The notes under the pieces were generated by a model. That model was given only the letters and a program-made list of their open reading frames with translations. It made no database searches and was not told the origin of the DNA. The translations under genes and the position numbers were made by a program. Shown here one piece after another: positions 35,930-45,591 of a stretch of DNA of 64,000 nucleotides. The stretch is from Melieria omissa (Eukaryota > Arthropoda > Insecta > Diptera > Ulidiidae): the NCBI GenBank assembly GCA_963971225.1, contig OZ020268.1, positions 113,180,830-113,244,829 of the forward strand. Reading direction: 5' to 3'. Position 1 is the first letter of the stretch. Each line of letters begins with the position of its first letter.

Positions 35930-38895
35930 ATGGCCAAGACGCGAATGAAGACGACGCCGACGCGCATGCAGAAGGATGCATTGATGGCATCGGCCGCAAC
36001 AACGGTGACAGTGGCGATGGCAGGTGTGCAGGATGTCCGGGTGAGTGTGTGTGTGTTTGTCATTGGGGTGAAGTGCAAGCGGGGAGGAAGAGCTTTTGTG
36101 GTGGCAATGTTGGCGTTAAAAAGCCATCACAAGGTTGTGATCTATGTGGATGGACTGTTGATGTGATATTGATGTGATGTTAAAGTGATATCGAGGTGAA
36201 TTGAAGTGGACTTTGGGATGAAATAGAGTGAAGTGATGTGATTAGTGTGATGTGATATGATGATATGTGGTGAAAACAAAACAAGATGAGATCAAATTTA
36301 ATGGTTGGTAAGCTGAGGCAGTGGCTTGAGATGAGGGAGTGAATGTGAGTTTAGTCTGAACTTCTGTGAAAGGTTGTTGGAAAAAGGAATGGAAAGAAAG
36401 GAGGAGCATTCAGGTTAAGTTCAGTAAGATGAGACGAGTTTAAAATGAAGTGCAGTGAGGTGACTTGGGTGTATTCAGGTTAAGTTCAGTAAGATGAGAT
36501 GAATTTGAAATGAAATGAAATGCAGTGAGGTGACCTACTATAAGTGATCTAAGATGAGAGTGATGTGAAGTTAAGAGTTGGAGAAGAGAGTTGGAGCTCA
36601 ATGAAAAGAAGTAAGTCGAACTTAGATTAAAAGTAAGGTAACATAATCTATGGTTAAGTCAAGTAGAAAATGATAAGATAGCTTATGTAAGTAGATATTG
36701 ATATCATGCAGAATAAGAGCTGAGTCTTGCTTAAAGATGGCAGGGTGAGGGAGATGTGTAAAGGTAATCCTGCGTAAGATGCAGAAAGGTTGAAAGTATT
36801 TACAGTGGAATTAAATTAGATACCGCACACGCACAACAAAAGTGACACAACTCAACATTTTTAATTTTCAGGAAACGCAAAAAACTGTTTTTGAGCTAAA
36901 TAAACATTTTGTTTTAAATAACAAATAGACCGTTCAGTAGAAAATCCTTACAGATGCTTTATGCATTATGCTTTAGGATAAGTCACAAGAATTTTTTTTT
37001 ATTTTACACTAGAAAATCCAAAATTTTGAGTTGTGACTGTTTTGATGATATTTTGATTCAATAATTACGAAACTATTTCAAGTTATGCCACTTTTTCTGA
37101 ATTTAATAATTATAAATGACAGTTAAAAAGTTGAAAGAAAAATTTTGAAAATTCATAATTAATTTTAATAAATAAAAATATATACGAAAATTGTCAGAAA
37201 TTTGCTTAAAATTAACTTTAAAAAAAAATTTATTTCGTCAAATTGAGTTAGGACTCTTTTGCATTAAGCTGCAGCGATCAAATCGCATCAAACTTCTGAC
37301 ATGAAGAGAGACCTAACTGTATTTTTGCAGCAGTTAACAACAACAAAATATACTGAGCTTTTGCTGATTGGTAGATTGATGCATTGTGCACAGTATTAAC
37401 ACATAAACCCGGAAATTAAATATTTTGAGTTTTGTCACTTTTGTAGTGCGTGTGCGTGACTACAGATTGATGTAACATAAACTGATATCAGGTAAAAAGA
37501 TGTGAGTCTGAGTGTTGAGGTTTGATGAGTTGAAAAGTGTGGTAACATGTTTTGTGGTGAAGTGGAAATCTTCAAAATCATTTACATCAAATTCGACTGA
37601 TTAACTGTACTTTTTCCTTGCCATAGAAACGACTCCGCCAGTCGGCACCCAAGGAGCCGCTGTGTGCTACCTCCACCATCATTGTCTCCGCGCCAAAACG
37701 TACTAATTCCATTTCATCGGCCGCCTCGTCCATGTCGCATGCCAGCGACACACATTCGGCACACTCGGACAGCGAATCACCACCACCACCACCAACAACA
37801 ACAACCATGTTGCCAACAGCAGCCACGCCACCAGCAGCGACATCAGCGCCGCGCACTCTAAACAATTTGCTGTGCAAACCGAGTGCCGCGCAGATTGGAG
37901 CTTTGAAGAATCGCAAAGTCTACATGATTACAGAGCGCTGTGAGGAGCCCGGCGCCGAGTCGGTGGTGGGCCACAGTGCAGCCGGAAGCCAGAAACGCAA
38001 AATGTACCTCATCATGGAGGAGAACAGCACGGACGGTGGCGACGGCGTGGAGGGCGCCGTCGATGCAACCAAGTATCTGAAAAGCGAGAATGGACCTAAA
38101 AAGCTGACACTGTTCGCCGACAAATCGGACGTGGTGCTGACGCAGCACTTTGAGAAAATCCTGCCCGAGATACTCAATCGCATACAGGCGAAGGACGGCC
38201 ACATCAATGCCAATGCTGCGAGCCTAATGCGCGCCATAACGCCGCCAGCACCGGCAACAGCCACAACACCACCGTTGACAGTGGTCACAACGGCCGCGAC
38301 AATACCGAAATTGCACAACGGTGCAGCTGTGACGGTGGTGGCCAGCTGCCCTGATGCTGCCAGCTTACAGCCACGCAGAGACGATGTCATTGTCGGCAAC
38401 AACAATAAAAGACTGCCCATCACGCTGCCACCCAAAAAGAATCGCACAAAAATCATAACAACGCACATAAATAACATCAGCTGCAACAGCAACAGTGCCA
38501 CCGGCAGCAACAGCAGCGACAGCAACTGCAATACTGCCAACGGCACAAAAATTGGTACCAACTTCTCGCTGCCGCCCGTACAAATCAAACAGATCTCCGC
38601 TGCCACGCCGGTCATTGTGTCGACCGCTTCACTGCCGCCCACGTCCACGCACGCCGGCGCCCACATCGTCGCCAACAACAACAAGTACACGCACAACGGC
38701 CAAACGTCCACGGCGCCAGCGTCAGTGGTGCAGCTGGCGCAGCCGCAGAAGAACATCAACCTCTCCACCGACTTTCTCTTCCTCATGAAGATGCTGCCCA
38801 AGCTGGAGAGCATTCCGGAGCCGCACAAGAACAACGTCAAGCACTACATCGAGAAGATCATAACGCAGAACGCAAACATCCTTGCGCCGCACTAA
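35930..38895 (+). CDS. BESS-domain protein, two coding exons (35930-36040, 37627-38895)
   Basis: I join ATG 35930 to a donor CGG|GTGAGT at 36041 and an acceptor CCTTGCCATAG|AAA at 37627. Both exon edges are phase 0, giving 459 residues. An in-frame TAA at 35903 and an AACACATGG context support this start. The first 37 residues are basic (MAKTRMKTTPTR). Residues about 73-115 are Ser/Pro/Thr-rich. Two similar short motifs, RKVYMITERCE (about 133) and RKMYLIMEENS (about 161), follow. A segment around 195-235 (LTLFADKSDVVL, HFEKILPEILNRI) looks globular, then low-complexity Asn/Ser/Thr sequence. The C-terminal 46 residues hold STDFLFLMKMLPKLESIPEP and a final VKHYIEKII, which fits the BESS motif: a roughly 40-residue protein-interaction helix pair of Drosophila chromatin and transcription proteins (Su(var)3-7, Adf1, Dip3, BEAF-32). 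No MADF, BED or zinc finger is visible. A nuclear, chromatin-linked role is inferred; the orthologue is not recognised. Codons are GC-rich, unlike the surroundings. Confidence 0.85.
36411..36540. repeat. Two-copy 65-bp tandem repeat in the intron
   Basis: CAGGTTAAGTTCAGTAAGAT begins at 36411 and again at 36476; both copies continue to TGCAGTGAGGTGAC. The surrounding intron (36040-36800) is purine-rich with GTGATGTGAT words, i.e. low-complexity. Confidence 0.8.
36824..37456. mobile_element. Inverted-repeat element in the BESS gene intron
   Basis: CGCACACGCACAACAAAAGT at the left mirrors ACTTTTGTAGTGCGTGTGCG at the right, and the match continues through GACACAACTCAA and TTGAGTTTTGTC. The 633-bp interior is AT-rich without a transposase frame. 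Flanks contain TA on each side but at unequal distance, so the exact ends and superfamily are open. Confidence 0.7.
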
Positions 38896-39350
38896 TCACG
38901 CCCAGCAGCAACAAAATCAAATGTTTTCTCTGAATTGCAACAAATTGAGAAACCCTTATGAAATGATTTCGATTTGTGATTATGTAACATAAATTTCATG
39001 AAATGATAATGATTTGTGAATACTTATGAATCAACAATTTTGTGTTTAAAAAAATTGGAATTGGAAATTGGAAATTTTTCGAACATCATTCAATTGAGCA
39101 CAATCGTACTGCACATTTTTGCTTAGTTATTTTCGCATTTAGTATGTAAGGACACGTAGGTTTTAGTTGTTTAAGCAAAATACTTTTGTATGCTTTTTAT
39201 AGACTGGCGGAGCGTAGGCCGCACATTGATTTAGTACTTCGACATCGATCCGGTACCGCTCGAAAACAACACAAACACACGAATGTAACTGTAAGAGAAC
39301 GAATTATATTTTCATAATTGGAATATTAAATATAAACTTGAAGAATGAAA
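38896..39350 (+). other. 3' UTR of the BESS gene (inferred)
   Basis: After the TAA stop, the sequence becomes AT-rich. There is no AATAAA within 450 bp; ATTAAA at 39325-39330 is the best polyadenylation-signal candidate. The duplicated phrase AAATGATAATGATTTGTGA-like (near 38958 and 39001) is a local repeat. Confidence 0.4.
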
Positions 39351-40422
39351 GCTGTGTTTCTTATTAGCCATGACGACAGGGACAACTAAGGTAAGAAAAT
39401 TTCATGGGAAAGTGAAATATTTATTATTGATGTCGATTTAGTAAGACAAAACAATTTCTTGAGCAAATTTGATGCATTCAAAAAGTGCATAGACTCAGTG
39501 ATACTTGTTTGAGTTGCTGCAAATCGTTTTCGTCTGAAATTTAAAACGAAAACTTGCAGGGGCTTACTCAATTTTGTTGATACTATTAGAGAATCTAAAT
39601 CGTCTTAAGCTTTTTGGTTGATATTCATACAAACCTTCTCCTTGACAATTCTTCCTTCTAAAATTTTTCCAAAGGAGTTGAGATTAGCTTAAATGTAACT
39701 AGAAAGAAATATTCTAAAAACACTACAAATTTTATTGTCGAATATTTTTAGCAATCTTCTGCTTCTTCTGGGGTCGCAGATTTCAATTGGGTCAACTTCG
39801 GCGGACAGGTATGACCAACATATTCATTTGATTACTGTGGTTGGTTATTTTCTTTCCACTTTGTACATAGCCGATTTCGACTTCGATTCTTAAAATCATT
39901 GCTATCCCAGATCCAATGTTCTCCTGAAAGATCTATTGACTCTGGAAATGCCCAACACTTATTTAAGCGTTGCCCACCTGGCTGCAGAATATCTCCATAA
40001 ACTCAATAGGTGCGTTCGTGAAAATGTGAGGATTCTGATGTGGCATTTGTTGGGACAGAGACAAATGAGGTATGTAGCAGATAAACTAATTAAGAGGGTG
40101 GAAAATTGTTTTCTGCGTACCCGAACTTAGGATTGAGTTCAGCAATTTAATGGTTGAAAGTATGGACGACAACTGGCCAACCACGTTAAGACAACCAACA
40201 GACAAACTAGAGCGAATTCAAGCAGACATTAGGCAGTGAAGTCAAGCAGGTACTTAGTCTAAATCGATGGGTCAAGGGTCAGTCGGGTCAAGAACATTAT
40301 AGGAGTCACCTAGAATGTCTCACTTGGTATATCAGCAAAGCTTGTGAGAGTTTGGAAAGCAACGTTGTGGAAAAAGCCGCGACTCCATCCAGACTGGAAG
40401 TGATCTCTCCGGTCCATTCAAT
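39351..40422. other. No supported gene
   Basis: Mixed DNA probably including old transposon sequence. The 64-codon frame at 39936 has no assignable domain. Confidence 0.35.
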
Positions 40423-40624
40423 GCGGTTCAAGGCTTCAAACAAGCTAATTCTTTGTCGAGCGACCTCTTCAATTTCATAATGGAGAACCTTTTGCACAAT
40501 AAATTAGCATCCAGCGGCTACATTGGCTTGGTCATGTCTCGTATGGGCGATGAAACTCCGGCGAGAAAGGATGTGGCATTTGGTGATCGATGGCGAAAAA
40601 GAACCAAGTCTCTCATCTCTTGAG
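40423..40624 (+). pseudogene. RTE-like LINE remnant with internal deletion
   Basis: The plus strand gives AVQGFKQANSLSSDLFNFIM at 40423, matching the GVKQGDxLSxxLFNxxxE motif just before the reverse transcriptase active site. After only 25 or so bases it gives IQRLHWLGHV and, one frame over, RMGDETPARK, matching the C-terminal LRWLGHVxRMxxxRxxRK motif of RTE-type LINEs. The YxDD core between them is deleted, a 1-nt shift breaks the second motif, and the frame stops at 40622. Confidence 0.6.
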
Positions 40625-40918
40625 GTGAGCAATTGAAGAGCTATAAAAATTTTCTCGACGTAGGGGTTTTTGTATTTTTTTTTTCGATTTGAAAAAAATT
40701 TGAAAAAATTAGGCAAAAAATTAGCTACATTTTTAGAAAGACGCCATTTTATGCAAACACTTATTTTAAATCGGCTACGTCCAGACGATTCTATATCTTT
40801 GTTTAGTAAGAATAAACCTTATTTTTATGTTTCAAATCAACAGGAGGATTGGAATCACCAGGAGATCCCGTTTTGTTTGAGTCCGACTTCAATTTAGAAT
40901 TTTTTTCAACTATTATAC

Positions 40919-41327
40919 TGTAACGATGAGACACTCTGTGCTGTGCTATGCATGAATGCTTTTCCAAGCATACTTTTAGGCATGCATTTTGGAGTACGGC
41001 CGGCATGCTATAATGCCGATATGGCGAGGATGGTTCGCGAAGGTGATGAGCTGTGCTAGAAGAATCGAGATAGAGAGTACAACAAGAATGTGCAAGAATC
41101 ATCGACGCGATAATAAAACAAGTATAAAAAGCAGCAGTGTGCAGCGCAAGGGGTCGAGTCTTAGTTGAATAAGCAAAGTAGTAACAAGTGTAGATATGAA
41201 CAAGGAAAAAGTAAATCTGTAAATAAAATTATTGTTGGGTTTTGGCTGCGTTTGCGCTGAACAATTGAAGTGGTTTTATTTTTCAAGCACAATCCAAAAC
41301 GAACTTAGAGAAGTCATTTTCGTAACA
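40919..41327 (+). mobile_element. Solo LTR of an LTR retrotransposon
   Basis: The 409-bp unit starts TGTAACGATGAG and ends TTTTCGTAACA, and is flanked on both sides by ATAC (40915-40918 and 41328-41331), a 4-bp target duplication. Inside, TATAAAA (41123-41129) and a downstream AATAAA (41223-41228) have the order expected of U3 and R, and set the plus orientation. No internal gag-pol sequence adjoins it, so it is a solo LTR left by recombination. A 4-bp duplication fits Ty3/Gypsy better than Bel/Pao (5 bp). Confidence 0.8.
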
Positions 41328-41369
41328 ATACATTTGTATACTTTTCAAGTACCTATCAATAAAAAAGAC

Positions 41370-43337
41370 CGAAAGGACCGAACCCTGCGGCACTCCCGCG
41401 CTAAGGGAATGTTTTTCCGAGGCTATGCCGTCTACTACAACACGAATAGAGCGATCATAGAGGAAGCTCGTAATCCAACGAGAGAAGATACTACCGACAC
41501 CATAGGCAATCAATTTTGACACGAGTGCTTTATGCCACACCCGGTCAAAGGCCTTGGAAATATCCAATGCAACAACCTTGCTTTCACCGAGGTTTAGAAT
41601 GCTATGGTTCCATTTCTCGGTGAGGACCGCCATAAGGTCTCCCGTTGATCGTTGTCTTCGGAAGCCGTATTGGCGGTCACTTAGCAGTCTATTGTGCTCC
41701 AGATACTTCACAAGGTTGAAGTTTACAATGCTTTCCATTACTTTGGAAAGCACCGAACAGATTGCTATAGGTCGGTAGTTCGCAGGGTCAGTAGTCTTGC
41801 CTTTTTTAGGAACTGGTTGAACATTTGCTACCTTCCAACATGTCGGAAATACTCCTGTGGTGTATGACATGTTGAAAAGTTTGCGTAATGGACAAGACAG
41901 CGAAGTAGCGCACTTTTGCAAAACAAGGGCTGGAATGCCGTCCGGCCCTGAAGCCTTATTTACATCGAGATTTGCAAGCACTCTTTTAACTACCCGTGTC
42001 CGAAAATGAATTTCTGGCATAGAGCAAGATACGTTCTCGACTACGGGTAGTGGTTGATCGCTGGGGGGCAGGGAGGAATTCTCTGCGAAAATTTTAGCCA
42101 ACAAATTAGCTTTATCAACCGAGTGAGTGATGATTTGATCATTGTTAAGAAGAGTTGGAATTGAAGATGATGTTTGGTTCTTCACCTTCTTAACGAATGA
42201 CCAGAAGTTCTTACTACCACGCTGGCATTGAAGAACTTTTTTCCTTTGGCGCTGTTCGTGCAGAAACTTTTGGCGCCTTAGGATGGCATTGCATCGATTT
42301 CTAGCCTGTTTACGCAGCTGTTCAGTGGCGGCATTTTTATTTGCCTGCCATGCTCTGAAAGCTTCCTCTTTAGACCTGACAGCAATTCTGCATGTCTCAT
42401 TAAACCAGATATTGTCCTTAGGTTTAATGCAAATTTGCTTATTGGGGATGAAGGACCGCATTCCCAATAGTATTATTTCTTCGACCATTTTGGCTGCGGC
42501 ATTTATGTTTCTATCAAGAAAACACAATTCCCAATTGAAGCGGGCGAAAAGTTCATTAAGTCCACTCCAGTTAGCTTTATCATACCTCCACACTAGGCGC
42601 TTCGGGGCTAAGAGCGAAGCATTGCGGATAGAAGAGTATGAGAAAGACGCCAAAATGGTACAATGGTCCGAGTTTCCAAGAGGTGCGTGCATTTCAACAT
42701 CGTATTTTTCATGATGTGAAGTGAGAAAAAGGTCTAGAGTATTGAGAGCTTGCCCCGCAACGCAGGGGATATGCGTTGGTTCATGCACTAATTGAGTCAA
42801 GTTATTAGACTCGGCAAAGAGCTCGACAAATAAGCCTTCAGGAGTTGTGTGGCTGGAATGGCGTAGCCAATTGGAATTATGAATATTGAAATCACCAGCA
42901 ACTACAATTTCACTATTCGGATACGATTCCAGAATCTGAGAAATAGAATCAGAGAGAAGATCAAACTTGTTATATGTAAAATCTCTCCCTGAATTCGGGC
43001 TTCTATATAGGAAGCAGAAGTGCAGAATGTGCGACTGGATATTGAATTTAACCCACATGGAGCTAAATTCGGCATCCGTCGTGTATAGTTGTTGCTGGCA
43101 CTGGTACGCAACATTACTGCACACATAAATGGCAAGACCCCTGTGAGGAGAGAATAATGGCAGTAGGTGGTAACCAGGGATGTGAAAATCCAGTGGATCT
43201 GCATCCCCACACACCTGGGTTTCACCTAGTGCCATTATATGGGGTTTATGGAGGTTAACAAATGCATATACAGCAAAAAAGTTCGCCCTGAGCCCGCGCA
43301 CGTTGCAGAAGGCTATGCGGAATTTGTCCACCACCAT
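41370..43337 (-). CDS. Non-LTR retrotransposon polyprotein, 3'-truncated (endonuclease plus partial RT)
   Basis: The frame is open for 656 residues of element sequence, then runs 28 unrelated codons to a stop at 41283. Residues 1-235 are an apurinic-type endonuclease: NVRGLR, the catalytic Glu in ALGETQ (about 39), GDFN (148-151), a conserved Asp in NTLDL (202) and the SDH motif (223-225). Residues about 458-656 are the N-terminal part of a reverse transcriptase: NKASGPDGIP, YRPIAICSVLSKVME, QYGFRRQRST, LDISKAFDRV with the first catalytic Asp, and AGVPQGSVLS. The FADD (YxDD) motif and the thumb are missing, because homology stops abruptly at 41370. The single frame and motif style fit the CR1/L2/Rex1 group; the clade is uncertain. 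It cannot reverse transcribe as it stands. Confidence 0.85.
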
Positions 43338-43800
43338 GGTCTATATGGGCTAAAGATCAAGGAAAGTAGCTGGGAATGAGATCTGCCGCACTAAGAAATT
43401 GATTATGCTCTGTGGTAAGTGTTATGCCTTTACCACAGAACAGTCAATTTCTCAGTGTCGAACAAGACCGCATGTAGCGCCACTGAATACGGACGGAGGA
43501 GGGAGACACGGAAAATGAACCAAAGACAACGCGAGCAGAGGTCAACGCAGCGGACAGCGAGAACGATTTAACGGCAGTTTATGTTTGTTGTTTGTTGTTT
43601 GGTTTTGCATTTGAATTTGCATTTGGGTCGGGTTATTAGTAATTATTTAATATTATTATTATTTAATTGTTGGGCACACGCGGCGTAGCAGCAACGCAAC
43701 GAGACATATCGGTCGGACGAACATTAAAACACGCGAGGGACGGACAGAAACAAAAGAACCGCGGAGCACAAGACGGCACGTCTGCCCACGCGTAACACTT
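43338..43800 (-). other. 5' UTR of the LINE (inferred)
   Basis: Upstream of the start codon on the minus strand, the sequence is moderately GC-rich with CAAACAACAAACAACAAAC and ATTATTATTATT tracts, without a second open frame (no ORF1 visible). The GC-rich character fades near 43800, where the element 5' end probably lies. A strong hairpin (43391-43455) lies about 50-120 bases from the start codon. Confidence 0.45.
43391..43455 (-). other. Stable hairpin in the LINE 5' leader
   Basis: CTAAGAAATTGATTATGCTC with TGTGGTAA pairs with TTTACCACAGAACAGTC and AATTTCTCAG across a 10-nt loop. The stem is about 27 bp with a few mismatches. In RNA of the element it would form a stem-loop just before the start codon. 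Confidence 0.75.
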
Positions 43801-45591
43801 GACACTATTGTTTTTTGTATTACACCCGTAAGTCACTTTAAAATCGAGACTCTAGACTGGAATATCCCCTTATCTGGTGAAAATCCAACAAACCAGATCA
43901 TTGATATCTATGAAGATTTCCTTCTCTTGTGAGTATTTAGTACAAGTAAGAAAGTAAAACTCGGTTTCTTTGTTTTGCATAATAATTTCCAAAGAACCTT
44001 TATTCAGTTGAAAGCATTATTTTGTTTCTTGACTTGATGTTGTTTTTTTTTTGCATTTATTTTGGTTTTTGTAATTTTTGTCAATTTTTTCTTGAATTTT
44101 TTTTTTTGGCTTTATAATTGTATTTTGTTTTATTGTTGTTATAGTCTGTAAGTAATACGTCTAATTGTACATGTTATTAAGTGGTAATTGTGGATATTTG
44201 AAATAATAATTGTAGTATTTATACAAACATTCATATACGAGTACATTGTTTATGTAGTAGTTATGAGTGCACTGCACATGCACATGGATATACATATGTG
44301 TGTGTGTGTGTGTGTAATTGAAATAATATTGTACAAACAATTATGTGTATTTAATTATTATCGAAAGTTTTTGTAATCAGGGTAAATGCTACCGCAAAAT
44401 TAAATACAAATACAAATACAAAGTAGGTCAAGTCTACGCATTACCAGCTAAATGTAATTCAATGTAATTGTTATTGTAATTATTATATATATATATATAT
44501 GTGTAACTGCCAGTATAATTAATTAATTTACATTTATTTACAAATACCAGATTTCAGCAACAGGTGTCCAATGTTTCCATTGTTTGGGAAATGTTGTGAG
44601 TAATCAAAGGTTAGCAATAATTAATGAATGCGAAACTTTGTGGCAGTAATTGGGAATACAGGGAAAGGAAAGTGTGAGTCTGTATGCATCTGTGGGTGTG
44701 TGTTAAGGTGCTTCAGGAATGTTTAGCGACACTGAACACTTTCAAAAAGTTTTTGCTCTTTGACTGTGCAAGTAAAGCAAAATAGACACTAAGCGATTCA
44801 AGTTCGAGTTCAAGTTGTTCACGTTCGAGAAATTGCTGAGACTTGCACATTTTATGAAGACAGTTTATTGAAAATTTATGGAAAACTTAGTGTGAAGAGT
44901 GCCGTGACTACATACATTCGGGTGATTCTTACTTGGGTCAATAGTTCATATAAACATACATATTGTAATTCCCCCCATAGCTGCTGGATTTTAATTCATT
45001 TTTGAATTTTTGTTTTTCTCAAATAGTTTTTTGATTTTTGGGGTTTTTTCTATTTTGTTTTTCGCTTTTACAACATCAAATTGTATTCATATTTATTTTA
45101 TTACTCACAGTTGGCATATTTTGCTTCTCTTATTTTCTTCTTAATTGTGTTTGTGTGATTTTTACACCGAAGCAACCGAGCCGCCCACATTTCAAATATG
45201 CATTAATCAATATTTATGCTCGACCTTGCTTCATTTGTATTAGAAATTATTATTGTTATGGTTTTGCATTAATTCTTTTGCTTCAATTTATTTTACTGCT
45301 GTTGTCACGAGATTTTATTGTTAACTACGCTTGTTGCTACCTTGTCTTGTTTTGTGTAATATTACATACAATACTTCAAAAATGCCATAGTTTTTAGTTT
45401 TCAATACATAATTTACTCTTTATTGGCTTCCAGTGTTCTGCCCACACCTTCATTCCACATACAAATTGTTTTGTTGCTTCGTCTTCTTTAAAAGTGTGTT
45501 GTTTAACTTGTTTAAGTTTGGTAAGTTCAAATGTAATTTTACACTAAATTGTAAGAAAATACAAACATTCATCACTATATGATCGTTATAT
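43801..45591. other. AT-rich DNA with microsatellites
   Basis: A (TG)n tract at 44297-44315 and an (AT)n tract at 44483-44500. No supported gene; a 119-codon plus frame at 45038-45397 is hydrophobic, T-rich and without a domain. Confidence 0.45.

Noticed and set aside
37920..38840. 306-codon minus-strand frame opposite the BESS coding exon
   Set aside because: It is antisense to a well-supported exon. It is Val/Leu/Ala-rich with no domain, and it is explained by GC-rich codons and NNC/NNG third positions on the plus strand.
42283..42714. 143-codon plus-strand frame
   Set aside because: Shadow of the LINE polyprotein on the minus strand.
45038..45397. 119-codon hydrophobic plus-strand frame resembling a membrane protein
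   Set aside because: T-rich DNA gives Phe/Leu/Ile-rich frames by composition; no start context, domain or splice signals support it.
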